A DNA stretch of 64,000 nucleotides. It comes from Corallococcus sp. NCRR. Lineage in GTDB: Bacteria > Myxococcota > Myxococcia > Myxococcales > Myxococcaceae. Where the stretch lies: contig NZ_CP114039.1 in NCBI RefSeq assembly GCF_026965535.1, forward strand, positions 7,779,461-7,843,460. The letters are read 5' to 3'. Every line of letters begins with the position of its first letter. Within the stretch, counting starts at the first letter, position 1. A program made the position numbers and the translations under genes. Positions 8,682 through 19,370 of the stretch are shown piece by piece. The notes beneath the pieces were generated by a model, which did not search any database, was not told where the DNA came from, and worked only from the letters and a program-made list of their open reading frames with translations.

Positions 8682-8772
8682 GGGCGGGACGTTACCGGTC
8701 CCCTCTCCGCTCGGCAACGCGACCCCAGGACGCGGAGAGAGGGCGTGCAGGCGCGCGGCCTGTCGCACCCGC

Positions 8773-9408
8773 TCAGCCCGGGGCGGAAGCCAGGCCCGTC
8801 ATGGGGACGAAGCGCACCGGCAGCAGGTGGTCCACGCGGGGCAGCATCCCCGGCTGTCCCCGGCGGATGCGCAGCAGCTCCTGTGTCTCGTGCACGGAGC
8901 CCACCGGGATGACCATCCGCCCCCCGGGCCTCAGCTGACGCAAGAGCTCCCGGGGGATGTCCGCCGGCGCGGCGGTAGCGATGATGGCATCGAAGGGCGC
9001 GGCCTGGGCCCAGCCCCGGGAGCCATCCCCCTCGCGGTAGAACACGTTGGTGAAGCCCAGCCGGTGGAGGAGCCTCCGGGCGGGCCGGGCCAGCTCCGGG
9101 ACGATCTCCACCGTGAAGACCTCTCGGGCCAACTGCGCCAGCACCGCCGTCTGGTAGCCGGAGCCGGTGCCAATCTCGAGTACGCGCTCACCGCCGCGCA
9201 GGCGCAGGGCCTCCGTCATCAGGGCGACCACATAGGGCTGGCTGATGGTCTGCCCATGGCCAATGGGCAACGGCACGTCCTGATGGGCCGACGCCCGCTC
9301 GCCCACCGGCACGAAGTCCGCGCGGCTCAGGTTGGCGATCGCCGCGAGCACCCGTCGATCCCGGATGCCCTGCCGCGCCAGGTACTCCGCTCGGCTCCAA
9401 TCTCCCAT
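8773..9408 (-). CDS. pcm: Protein-L-isoaspartate O-methyltransferase
   Basis: This 211-residue SAM-dependent methyltransferase repairs L-isoaspartyl residues in damaged proteins. Family signatures are the segment GHGQTISQPYVVALMTEAL and motif I VLEIGTGSGYQTAVLA, followed by VFTVEIVPEL and DAIIATAAP (motif II). Length matches the usual 205-225 residues. The ATG at 9408 has a purine-rich AAGGGGG about 10 nt upstream, better than the longer start at 9468. It lies 91 bp upstream of the zinc-ribbon/thrC pair on the same strand, so a shared transcript is possible but not shown. Confidence 0.92.
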   Translation of the reverse strand: MGDWSRAEYLARQGIRDRRVLAAIANLSRADFVPVGERASAHQDVPLPIGHGQTISQPYVVALMTEALRLRGGERVLEIGTGSGYQTAVLAQLAREVFTVEIVPELARPARRLLHRLGFTNVFYREGDGSRGWAQAAPFDAIIATAAPADIPRELLRQLRPGGRMVIPVGSVHETQELLRIRRGQPGMLPRVDHLLPVRFVPMTGLASAPG

Positions 9409-9498
9409 TGCGTGCGTCCCCCTTGATCCTCCCGCGGCGAAAGTAAGCACGACGACAGTCGGGGACAATCCGGGGTTCGGGGGCGGGCCTCCTCGGCT

Positions 9499-12390
<2,892 letters not shown>

Positions 12391-12435
12391 GCGGGATTTC
12401 CAGCCTCCATCCTACGAAGCGCTCCTGACGCCGCG

Positions 12436-12479
12436 GGGAAAACGAAACCGGGGGAGCGAGCCATGGGCCCGCTCCCCCG
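12436..12479 (-). terminator. Intrinsic terminator downstream of greA
   Basis: A perfect 10-bp inverted repeat (CGGGGGAGCG at 12449-12458 and CGCTCCCCCG at 12470-12479) with an 11-nt loop lies 30 bp past the greA stop. Read on the minus strand the hairpin is followed by GTTTCGTTTTCC, a T-rich tract, which is the classic intrinsic terminator form. It separates greA from recG. Confidence 0.75.
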
Positions 12480-12508
12480 AAGGACACCCGGCCAGCCGGG
12501 CACCCGCG

Positions 12509-13015
12509 CTAGCTGGCGGGCTCTTCCTTGGGGTCCTCGAAGCTGATGGAGACGACCTCCAGCTCACGCACGCCGCCGGGGCTCTGCACCGTGGCGATGT
12601 CGCCCACCTTCTTGCCGATGAGCGCGCGCGCCACCGGCGAGGTCACCGCGATCCACCGCTTCTTCAGGTCGGCCTCCGTCTCCCCGACCAGGCGGTAGCT
12701 GATGGTCTTGTCGTTCTCCGTGTCCACCAGCTCCACGGTGGCGCCGAAGACAACCTTGTCGCCGCCCAGCTTCGCCGGGTCGATGACCTCCGCGCGGGCA
12801 ATCCAGTCGCCGAGGGTCAGGATGCGCCCCTCGATGTGCGACTGCTTCTCCTTGGCCGCGTGGTACTCCGCGTTCTCACGCAGGTCGCCGTGCGCACGGG
12901 CGACCTCGATTTCACGCGAAATCTTGCCCCGCTCCACGGACTGGAGGTGCTTCAGCTCGTCCTTGAGCTTCTGCAGACCGTGGGGGGTCATCGGGATGTT
13001 GTCGCTCCCGCTCAT
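12509..13015 (-). CDS. greA: Transcription elongation factor GreA
   Basis: This 168-residue protein rescues backtracked RNA polymerase by stimulating transcript cleavage. The N-terminal coiled coil includes the acidic tip region VARAHGDLRENAEYHAAKE and GRILTLGDWIARAEVID. The C-terminal FKBP-like domain ends with SPVARALIGKKVGD, a GreA signature, plus a short acidic tail. The ATG at 13015 is preceded by AAGGAG 10 nt upstream; the longer open frame to 13102 has no comparable site. A sigma70-type promoter (13101-13130) and an intrinsic terminator (12436-12479) suggest a monocistronic gene. Confidence 0.95.
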   Translation of the reverse strand: MSGSDNIPMTPHGLQKLKDELKHLQSVERGKISREIEVARAHGDLRENAEYHAAKEKQSHIEGRILTLGDWIARAEVIDPAKLGGDKVVFGATVELVDTENDKTISYRLVGETEADLKKRWIAVTSPVARALIGKKVGDIATVQSPGGVRELEVVSISFEDPKEEPAS

Positions 13016-13100
13016 CGAACCACCGCTCCTTCCATCACCTGGCTGCGCATCGGAGGTCCGGCGTTCCCTCCTGGAACCCGGCCCGCGACTCGAAAGGATC

Positions 13101-13130
13101 AATGTAGGGAACGAGTGACTGGCCGGTCAA
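13101..13130 (-). promoter_or_regulatory. Putative sigma70-type promoter of greA
   Basis: On the minus strand TTGACC (13130-13125) and TACATT (13106-13101) are separated by 18 nt, close to the TTGACA/TATAAT consensus, in a locally AT-richer stretch about 85 nt upstream of the greA start codon. A start site near 13093 is expected. The call is by eye from consensus similarity only. Confidence 0.5.
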
Positions 13131-13198
13131 CGAAAGCCGTACAACCATCGTCAGGTAGTGGCTGGGCGCCCGACGGCCGACCCGTTAGGCTGCCCCAC

Positions 13199-13729
13199 GT
13201 GCTGTCCGTCCAGGAATTGCGCGCGCTCGCCTCCGCACTCCCCGTGGGTGCCTTTCAACATCAGTTGGGTCCCTTCGCGCTGGTGCAGCGCCCGCCGTCG
13301 GAGCTGTCCGCCGCCGCGCTCGCGCCCACCCGCATGGCCGACCCGGGCGACGTCGAGCAGGGCATGCTCGCCCTGCTCTTCGAGTTCGACGACCTGCTCG
13401 TCGCCACGCTCCCCACCCTCAAGGATTCGGACGCGCTGCGCATTGGCCGGCGGCTGGACTGCGAGCTGGTGCTGGACGACGCGTCCGTGTCCAAGCAGCA
13501 CGCGGAGCTCAAGTGGAGCCGCGCGGCGGGCCGCTGCACCGTGCGCGACCTGGGCTCCACCAACGGCACCTTCGTGAATGCCAGCACCATCGGGCAGCGC
13601 GAGGTGCCGCTCCGGGGCGGCGACATCCTCAGCTTCGGCAACGTCCAGTTCTGGTACCTGCTCACGGACGCGCTCCATGAGCGGCTGCGCGCGGGCGCGG
13701 CCTCCGGCCTGGGCTCCCACTCTGGCTGA
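13199..13729 (+). CDS. FHA-domain protein
   Basis: The 176-residue protein has an N-terminal region of about 75 residues without clear homology, then a forkhead-associated domain (about residues 80-160). FHA signatures are LRIGRRLDCELVLDD, the Ser-Lys-x-His core SVSKQHAEL and DLGSTNGTFVN, all residues that form the phosphothreonine pocket. It probably reads Ser/Thr-kinase phosphorylation, which is abundant in myxobacteria. The start taken is GTG at 13199; the open frame continues upstream only through non-coding GC-rich DNA. It diverges from greA (183 bp between) and converges with the next lipoprotein gene. Confidence 0.82.
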   Translation: MLSVQELRALASALPVGAFQHQLGPFALVQRPPSELSAAALAPTRMADPGDVEQGMLALLFEFDDLLVATLPTLKDSDALRIGRRLDCELVLDDASVSKQHAELKWSRAAGRCTVRDLGSTNGTFVNASTIGQREVPLRGGDILSFGNVQFWYLLTDALHERLRAGAASGLGSHSG

Positions 13730-13747
13730 AGGCCGCCCGCGCTCACC

Positions 13748-14692
13748 TCACGGACAGGCGCCGCAGTCCGCCGCGCACGCGTCGTAGGTGTTGGACGCCC
13801 CGCAGGACTCCGTCACCTGGCAGACGCCGTCACCGCACACCGCCAGGTCCGCGGCGCGCACGCGCGTGGTGAGCGGCTGGAAGCTCACGCCGCCCACCGT
13901 GCAGCTCGTGAACGCCGCTCCCGTCTGCGTGCACACGTCCGAGCAGCTCCCCACGTAGACGAGCGGCGCGCACGTCATGCGCGGCATCCCGGTGCCATCC
14001 ACCACCGCGCACGCGCGCGTCGTGCTCTGGGTCGCGTCCAGGGGCGGGTTCTGGCTGCCCGCGTAGAGCCCCTGCCCCTGGAAGAGGTTGCCGAAGAAGC
14101 ACGACTCCGGCCGGGCGAAGGTCGCCAGCTCTCCCTCGGAGGCGGGGATCGCCGCCCCCAGCCCGTTCCGTCCCAGCACGGAGATGGGCACGCTCACGCC
14201 GAAGGGATTGCTGTGCGCCGCGAGACACGCGGAGACGATCTGCTGTTCGGCCTCCGTCGCGGGCGCCCCATTCGCCCAGCCCGGCGCCAGGCCCAGGAGG
14301 CCCGTCCAGGTGTGCACCGTGTTCGTCTGCGGATCCGTGTACGTGCGCGTCTGCCCTTGAGGGACGGCGCAGCGCACGATGTAACGCATGACCTCGTCCG
14401 CGAGCGCAGGATCCGCGCCGTACCACGACGCGAAGTCGAGGGATGACAAGCCATTGAAAGACAGGCCGTTGAAGGACAGCCCGTTGAAGGACAGCCCGTT
14501 GAAGGACAGTCCGTTGTACGAAAGGCTGTTGTAGCTGAGCGCTGCCTGCTCCTGCGTGCCTGGCGGATCCGCTGGCGTGGGCTCCCGGGCTCCCGGGCCA
14601 CAGCCCGCTCCCATCACAGCCAGAGCCAGTCCCCACGCCCACCGAGAGAGCCCTCCCACGCCACGACGACGCCCGTTCTCCACGTTCCCCAT
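13748..14692 (-). CDS. Lipoprotein with SFNGL pentapeptide repeats and Cys-rich C-terminus
   Basis: The 314-residue product begins with a signal peptide ending in lipobox MGAGC. Residues about 51-82 consist of six consecutive pentapeptides of the form SYNSL, SYNGL, SFNGL (four copies), encoded by near-identical 15-bp units. A domain of about 200 residues with scattered cysteines follows, and the tail reads CGDGVCQVTESCG then CAADCGACP, a Cys-rich motif common at the ends of exported myxobacterial proteins. No enzyme signature was recognised. The tract invites copy-number change without frameshift, so it may vary between strains. ATG 14692 fits the signal peptide. Function unknown; outer-surface location inferred. 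Confidence 0.8.
   Translation of the reverse strand: MGNVENGRRRGVGGLSRWAWGLALAVMGAGCGPGAREPTPADPPGTQEQAALSYNSLSYNGLSFNGLSFNGLSFNGLSFNGLSSLDFASWYGADPALADEVMRYIVRCAVPQGQTRTYTDPQTNTVHTWTGLLGLAPGWANGAPATEAEQQIVSACLAAHSNPFGVSVPISVLGRNGLGAAIPASEGELATFARPESCFFGNLFQGQGLYAGSQNPPLDATQSTTRACAVVDGTGMPRMTCAPLVYVGSCSDVCTQTGAAFTSCTVGGVSFQPLTTRVRAADLAVCGDGVCQVTESCGASNTYDACAADCGACP
14451..14540 (-). repeat. Six tandem 15-bp repeats encoding (S-F/Y-N-G-L)n
   Basis: Units start at 14451, 14466, 14481, 14496, 14511 and 14526. The core unit on the plus strand is CCGTTGAAGGACAGC; the middle three copies differ by at most one base, while the outer copies diverge (CCATTGAAAGACAGG; CCGTTGTACGAAAGG; CTGTTGTAGCTGAGC). 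The unit length is a multiple of three, so copy changes keep the lipoprotein frame. Confidence 0.92.
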
Positions 14693-15005
14693 GTGTGCAA
14701 CCTCCTGCTGCCGCGGGCACTCCGGCCTCGACCCACGGACGTTTGGACTAGGAGGGCGTCAAAGACAAACGGGCGAGCAGCGCCCCCTCACGCACGAAAA
14801 GTGTGAGCACGTTGTACGTGTGGCAAGGCGCGAGAGGTGCGGGAAACACGGGAGCGAAGTCAGGGCAGACACTCCGGGCGTCTGGGGTTGAACGCGTGGG
14901 CTGGCGTTCATCCAGGAACGTGAAGGCCGTGGCCCTCCGGGGCGAGGAGACATGTCCCCACCCCGGCGCCACGGCCGTCCGGTCCTTCCGCCAGGAGGCT
15001 CGCGA
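14693..15005. other. Intergenic region without a supported gene
   Basis: This 313-bp stretch lies between two minus-strand genes. Open frames crossing it have no signal peptide, recognised domain or ribosome-binding site. It holds the putative promoter region of the SFNGL lipoprotein (proximal to 14692) and a large hairpin (14925-14976) that probably ends the sigma/CHAT operon. Nothing else was identified. Confidence 0.6.
14925..14976 (-). terminator. Composite hairpin downstream of the sigma/CHAT operon
   Basis: GGCCGTGGC (14925-14933) pairs with GCCACGGCC (14968-14976), and inside it CCGGGG (14937-14942) pairs with CCCCGG (14961-14966); the loop contains the small palindrome GACATGTC. The structure begins 30 bp past the stop of the gene at 15006. 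Only a weak T-rich run follows on the minus strand, so it could also be an mRNA 3' stabiliser. Confidence 0.5.
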
Positions 15006-15524
15006 TTACCGCTGGGCCTGGGTGGCGATCTTCACCTGGGACTTGTTCAGCTTCAGGCTGCCCAGCTCCCGGTTGATGTTGGCCAGGTCCGTCTGGGTGA
15101 GGCGCGGGCCCGGATCATGTCCGCCCGGGGGGCCTCCGCCCTTGGGGCGCGGGCCTTCAGGGGCGACGGCGCCGCCGCGGTCCGGATCCACGAAGGACTT
15201 GCCGCCATCGGCCTCCACGAGCGACAGCGCCTTGAAGCCGGCGGTGGAGCTGGCCGCTTCCCGCTGGGTGAGCTGCTTCACCAGCGTGAGCTTCCCGCTG
15301 CTCCGGTCGTACCGGTACATGCGGGTGCCCTTGGCGCCCTCGTCCACGGCCACGTCCACGGAGCCGGTGGCCTTCGCCGTCGCCGGGCTCGAGATGGGCT
15401 TCGCCGGAGCGAGCTTCACCGGGGTGTTCTGGGCCCTCGCGGGCTGGGCTCCGGCCTGCGCCGCCGACAGGGCGACAACCCCCACGGCCATCCTTCCCAC
15501 TGCGGACTTCCAACGCGTGTTCAT
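15006..15524 (-). CDS. Small secreted protein, last gene of the sigma/CHAT operon
   Basis: From ATG 15524 (GGGAGG five bases upstream) the product is 172 residues. The first 33 form a signal peptide (AVGVVALSAAQAGA core, cleavage probably after ARA). The rest is polar: a Pro/Ala/Thr-rich start, a central part reading GTRMYRYDRSSGKLTLVK, a low-complexity Gly/Pro stretch, and a helical C-terminus LANINRELGSLKLNKSQVKIA. No catalytic motif or known family was recognised. It follows the CHAT-protein gene by 50 bp on the same strand, so it is likely in the same transcript as the sigma factor. It could be an output of, or a substrate for, that system; this is inference from position only. Confidence 0.72.
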   Translation of the reverse strand: MNTRWKSAVGRMAVGVVALSAAQAGAQPARAQNTPVKLAPAKPISSPATAKATGSVDVAVDEGAKGTRMYRYDRSSGKLTLVKQLTQREAASSTAGFKALSLVEADGGKSFVDPDRGGAVAPEGPRPKGGGPPGGHDPGPRLTQTDLANINRELGSLKLNKSQVKIATQAQR

Positions 15525-15574
15525 GATTCCTCCCGGCTCCCTTACGCGCGGCGGCGCGGATATTCGCCGGGACT

Positions 15575-18500
15575 CTATTCGAACGCGACCAGGTCCTGGA
15601 CCCACCGGGCGCTGCCCTGCTGGAGCCACCGGGCGCGGGTGTCCCGGAGCGCCTGGGCCGGCGGGGTGCCGCGCCGCAGGGACTCCACCAGCGCCTGGAA
15701 GAAGGCCCCGGCCTCCACGTCCGGCACCTCCGTGGAGGGCGCGACCACGGCCCGCGCGCCCGCCTGGATGAGCGCGGAGGGAAGGCTCGACACCGCGTGG
15801 TAGCGCCACGCGCCCACGTTCGCGTCGCAGGCGGCCAGCATCACCACCGGCGAGCCCCGGAGCGTGTGTCCCTCCAGCTCCTCCGCGGTGAGCGCGAAGC
15901 GGCCGGCCGCGTCCGGGGACAGCGCCAGGAAGGCCGCGTCGGACACGGTGCCGGCCATGCCGTGCGTGTGCAGCTCCACCTCCGTGGCGTCCTCCATCTC
16001 CGCGAGCACCGCCTCCGGCGTCGCCGCGCGGCCCCGCAGGTGGACGTCACCCGGCCCCGTCATGCCCTTCCACGGCATCAGGCGCGGCAGCCCCAGCGTC
16101 GCGGGCGGCTCCACGTCCGACACCACCAGCCGCTTGGGGACGGGCGCCACGGCCGGGGCCTCCACGCGGTGGCCGCCCGGCGCCAGGTAGCTCCACGCCC
16201 GGTCCGCGGGCAGCAGCCCCGGGCGCCCCTGGAGGATGGGCTCCGCGAGCACCCGCACCACGTCGCAGCCGCCGAGCACCTGCAGCAGCGGCCCGGGCAC
16301 CTCCGGCACCCTCTCGCGCAGGGGCTGCTTGAGGGCGTGGAGGTACAGCCCGCTGCTCGCGCCGGTAGGGCCCCGGGCGACGAAGAGCATCCGTTCGTCC
16401 TGGCCAGCCAGCGCCAGCAGGCATGACGTGGGCGCGGTGCGGTCTACCTCCTGGGCGAGCAGGTCCACCGCCGGGCCCCACTCCTTCGCCCGGCCCGCGT
16501 CCATCACCAGCACGTGGTGGCTGTGGGCCCAGGCCTTGCGCGCCTCGATGTCCGTGGAGCGGTGGAGCGCCGAGCCGGTGATGACCCCTCGCAACAGCTT
16601 CTGCCCCTCCTCGCGGTCGCGCTCGATGAGGATGCGCCCTTCGATGTGGTCCACGAGCAGCTTCTCGCCGGTGGTCAGCGACGGGTCCTGACGCAGCACC
16701 CGGATGCGCTCGCGCACGCGGTCCAGCTCGCGGCCCGGCACCGTGGCGCCCTCCAGCCGCAGCAGGTCTCCCGCGACGGCGACCTCCATGAGCGTGGGCG
16801 CGGTGGGACAGGTGAGCGCGTCCTGCACCTCGCGCCGGGCCCGCTTCGCGTCCAGATCCTCCACGAAGAGGAGCGCCCGGGCGTGGTGGTACTCCGACCG
16901 GCGTGCGCAGTCCTCCGGCGAGTGCTGGAGGTATTCGTCCAGGTAGGCGCGGGCCAGCGCCGGGGCGTGGCTCAGCCGCGCGCTCGTCACCAGGTCCGCC
17001 AGGAGCAGCTCCTCCTGGTACCAGCTGTCGCTTCGGAACGCCTCCTCCAGCGCGGAGCGCGCCAGGGACTCGGCCTCCTTGCGGCGATCCATGCGGTTGT
17101 AGAGCGAGGCCAGGTGCCGCTGGAGGTCCACGCAGCGATACCCGAAGCCCGCGCTCCGGCACGCCGCCAGCCCGTTCTTGAGCGACGTCTCCGCCGTCTC
17201 CAGGTCCCCCCGGTCCTGCGCCGCCTGCGCCCTGCCCCGGGCCAGCGGAGCGTCGTACCAGGCGGGCTCGCCGGAATGACGGACCAGCGCCGCCAGCTCG
17301 TCGACGAAGCGGTCCTCGTGGTGGAGCAGCAGGATGGCGCCCAGCAAGAGATCGCGCTCGCCGGAGCGCCGCAGCCGGGCGAGGAACGCGTCCGCCTCCG
17401 CGCCCTCCAGCGAAAGCGTGCCGGCCAGCAGCTCACGGTAGGTGTTGGCCAGCGGGCCGCGCTTGTGGAAGTCCGCCGCCACCACGCGCGCCACGTAGGC
17501 GCTCGCCGTCTTCGTGCGGGTGACGTCGTCCAGCAGCGCGGCCAGCGGGGCCAGCGTCCGCACGCGCTCCACGGAAGGGGCCGCGCGCAGCGCGTGGTAG
17601 AGGTACAGCCGCGCCAGGTCCGGGTTGCGCCGCGCCATCGAGCCCGGGTACGGCGTGCCGTCCAGCGCCAGCTCCATGCCGGCCGCGTTCATCGCCTGCC
17701 ACGAGTCCCGCCGCGCCAGCGCGCCCTTGCGCAGGCCGTCCGCGCGCTCGGTGGCCTCGGTGCTCCAGCCGGGCTCCTTCGCCTGCGCCACGAGGGAGAA
17801 CTCCGACGCGGCGGCCAGCTCCAGCGAGAGCGCCTGGAGCGCGAGGCCCCGGTTCCAGTGCAGCCGCGCGTCGTCCGGCGCGGTCTCCAGCCCCTTCTCC
17901 AGGAACGTCAGCGCGCGCTCGGGCTGGGCACGGCCCAGGGCCGCCAGCGCCAGGTCGCCCATGACGGCGGGCGACGCGGGCAGCTTCTCCAGGATGCGCT
18001 CGGCGCGCTCGAAGTCCCCGGCCGCGAGCCACGCGGTCGCGACGCCGTGCAGGTCCCCCTTCGCCTCCAGCTCCGACAGGACCTTGAGATCCAGCTCCGG
18101 CCGTCCATCGGTGCCACCGCGCATCGTGCCCGTGGCCCGGTGGTCCGCGAGGCCCGGGTGACTGAGCCGGCCCTCCAGCGGGCGCGTGGCGGCCAGCGCG
18201 AAGGGCAGCGCGCGCTCGGCCTCCGTGGAGCGCCAGGGACGTCCCACCAGCAGCACCGCGAGCACCACCGCCGCGGCCGCCGCAGCGAAGCCCGCGACAC
18301 GGCGGCGATCCCACGCCGCACGGCCGCGCGGTCGAGCGCGCGTCCCGGCATCAGGCACGGGTTCCGGCCGGCCGCCGGTCCCGGGGACGGCCCGGAGTCC
18401 TGGACCCGCGGGGCCACCTTCCGAACCGGGAGACACCACGGGCCGTGCGTCCGTGCCGGGAGGCCTCACGGTCTCACCCGCGCCGGACATGGCGCGCGCG

Positions 18501-18658
18501 TCCGCGGCGGCCTGCACGAGGAGGCTCGCCTGCACCTGGTCCTCCAGGGCGGCCTGGCACTCCGCGCAGGTCGCGAGGTGGAACTGGAAGGCCTCGGCCT
18601 CTTCAGGCGGAAGCTCCCCGTCCACGAAGGCGGCGAGCTGTTCACACGAGACGGTCAC
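15575..18658 (-). CDS. Membrane anti-sigma-like protein with zinc finger, TPR repeats and CHAT protease domain
   Basis: The 1027-residue product combines four parts. Residues 5-34 form an anti-sigma zinc finger of the ZAS/zf-HC2 type (C5, then H27-x3-C31-x2-C34). A Pro/Gly-rich linker leads to one membrane helix at about 121-139. Residues 165-760 are helical TPR-like repeats. The C-terminal 250 residues are a CHAT (caspase-like) peptidase domain with His899 in ELHTHGMAG and Cys944 in VMLAACDAN, both in the expected context. The start is GTG at 18658, overlapping the sigma-factor stop as GTGA. The zinc finger should bind the sigma in the cytoplasm, with TPR and CHAT on the other side of the membrane if there is only one helix. 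Self-cleavage or cleavage of a partner could release sigma; this is inference. Confidence 0.85.
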   Translation of the reverse strand: MTVSCEQLAAFVDGELPPEEAEAFQFHLATCAECQAALEDQVQASLLVQAAADARAMSGAGETVRPPGTDARPVVSPGSEGGPAGPGLRAVPGTGGRPEPVPDAGTRARPRGRAAWDRRRVAGFAAAAAAVVLAVLLVGRPWRSTEAERALPFALAATRPLEGRLSHPGLADHRATGTMRGGTDGRPELDLKVLSELEAKGDLHGVATAWLAAGDFERAERILEKLPASPAVMGDLALAALGRAQPERALTFLEKGLETAPDDARLHWNRGLALQALSLELAAASEFSLVAQAKEPGWSTEATERADGLRKGALARRDSWQAMNAAGMELALDGTPYPGSMARRNPDLARLYLYHALRAAPSVERVRTLAPLAALLDDVTRTKTASAYVARVVAADFHKRGPLANTYRELLAGTLSLEGAEADAFLARLRRSGERDLLLGAILLLHHEDRFVDELAALVRHSGEPAWYDAPLARGRAQAAQDRGDLETAETSLKNGLAACRSAGFGYRCVDLQRHLASLYNRMDRRKEAESLARSALEEAFRSDSWYQEELLLADLVTSARLSHAPALARAYLDEYLQHSPEDCARRSEYHHARALLFVEDLDAKRARREVQDALTCPTAPTLMEVAVAGDLLRLEGATVPGRELDRVRERIRVLRQDPSLTTGEKLLVDHIEGRILIERDREEGQKLLRGVITGSALHRSTDIEARKAWAHSHHVLVMDAGRAKEWGPAVDLLAQEVDRTAPTSCLLALAGQDERMLFVARGPTGASSGLYLHALKQPLRERVPEVPGPLLQVLGGCDVVRVLAEPILQGRPGLLPADRAWSYLAPGGHRVEAPAVAPVPKRLVVSDVEPPATLGLPRLMPWKGMTGPGDVHLRGRAATPEAVLAEMEDATEVELHTHGMAGTVSDAAFLALSPDAAGRFALTAEELEGHTLRGSPVVMLAACDANVGAWRYHAVSSLPSALIQAGARAVVAPSTEVPDVEAGAFFQALVESLRRGTPPAQALRDTRARWLQQGSARWVQDLVAFE

Positions 18659-19266
18659 GCCGGGCCCCCCGCGGTGCCTTCCCGGGCGAGGAGCAGCTCC
18701 TTGAGCTTCTTGCGCGCGCGGAACAGACGGGTGCCCACCGTCATGGACGGGATGCCGAGCCGCCGGCCGATCTCCGCGTAGCTCTGTCGCTCCATGTCCT
18801 TCATGCGGACCACCTCGCGCAGCTCCGGGGGAAGCTGTTCCACCGCCTGCCACACGTCGTCCAACGTGTAGCGCGCCCATGTCTCCGGGGCGGCTTCGGC
18901 CTCCGCCAGGGTGTCCCCCATCGCGTCGGTGAATTCCTCCTGGGGGTGGCGCCGGTCGTGCCGGCACCAGTCGAGGAAGCGTCGAACGAGGATGGACGCC
19001 AGCCACGCCATGGGAGGCGCGGACCGGTCATACGTATGAAACGCGCGGAAGGCCCGCTCGTAGGTCTCCTGCAACAGGTCCTTCGCGTCCGACGGGTTGC
19101 GGCCCCGGCAGAGGATGCGGGCCCGCTCCTCCAACGCCGGAGCGCACCGCGCGATGAGCGCCTGGAACTCCGCGGCGTCCTCACGGGAGGCCGAAGGCAC
19201 CTCCGGCTCGGATGCGGAGGACTCCCCGGGCGGGACGGCGCGGGGCGATCGCGGGCGGAAGACCAC
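18655..19266 (-). CDS. ECF-type RNA polymerase sigma factor
   Basis: The 203-residue product has sigma70 region 2 (DAKDLLQETYERAFRAFHTY, then LASILVRRFLDWCRH) and region 4 with a clear helix-turn-helix (LPPELREVVRMKDMERQ, SYAEIGRRLGIPSMTVGTRL, FRARKKLKELL). No region 3 is present, as in ECF sigma factors. The DLLQETYERAF segment is the core-polymerase binding helix. The start chosen is GTG 19266, with AGGA about 9 nt upstream; a GTG at 19356 would make the N-terminus cross a perfect hairpin (19329-19345). The gene is directly coupled to its zinc-finger/CHAT partner, the usual order for an ECF sigma and its cognate anti-sigma. Confidence 0.9.
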   Translation of the reverse strand: MVFRPRSPRAVPPGESSASEPEVPSASREDAAEFQALIARCAPALEERARILCRGRNPSDAKDLLQETYERAFRAFHTYDRSAPPMAWLASILVRRFLDWCRHDRRHPQEEFTDAMGDTLAEAEAAPETWARYTLDDVWQAVEQLPPELREVVRMKDMERQSYAEIGRRLGIPSMTVGTRLFRARKKLKELLLAREGTAGGPA

Positions 19267-19328
19267 GGGGGCGTTCCTAGCAGGAGCCGCCCCGCCCGCG
19301 AAGTCCGTCGACACCCTCCCCGGCGCTT

Positions 19329-19345
19329 CCCACCTGGGAGGTGGG
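19329..19345 (-). terminator. Perfect short hairpin between lipoprotein gene and sigma gene
   Basis: CCCACCT (19329-19335) and AGGTGGG (19339-19345) form a 7-bp stem with a 3-nt loop, 26 bp past the stop of the minus-strand lipoprotein gene ending at 19371 and about 60 bp upstream of the sigma start. No T-tract follows, so it may be a terminator or an operator. Confidence 0.35.
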
Positions 19346-19370
19346 AGGCCCGGCACGGTGGCCCGGAGGG

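Noticed and set aside
14803..15771. A 322-codon plus-strand open frame over the intergenic hairpin
   Set aside because: It overlaps two minus-strand genes and the hairpin, lacks any domain and shows shadow composition.
16514..18781. A 755-codon open frame on the plus strand
   Set aside because: It runs opposite to the CHAT-protein gene, and its Arg/Gln/Val-rich translation shows no domain. The minus-strand gene explains the codon bias.
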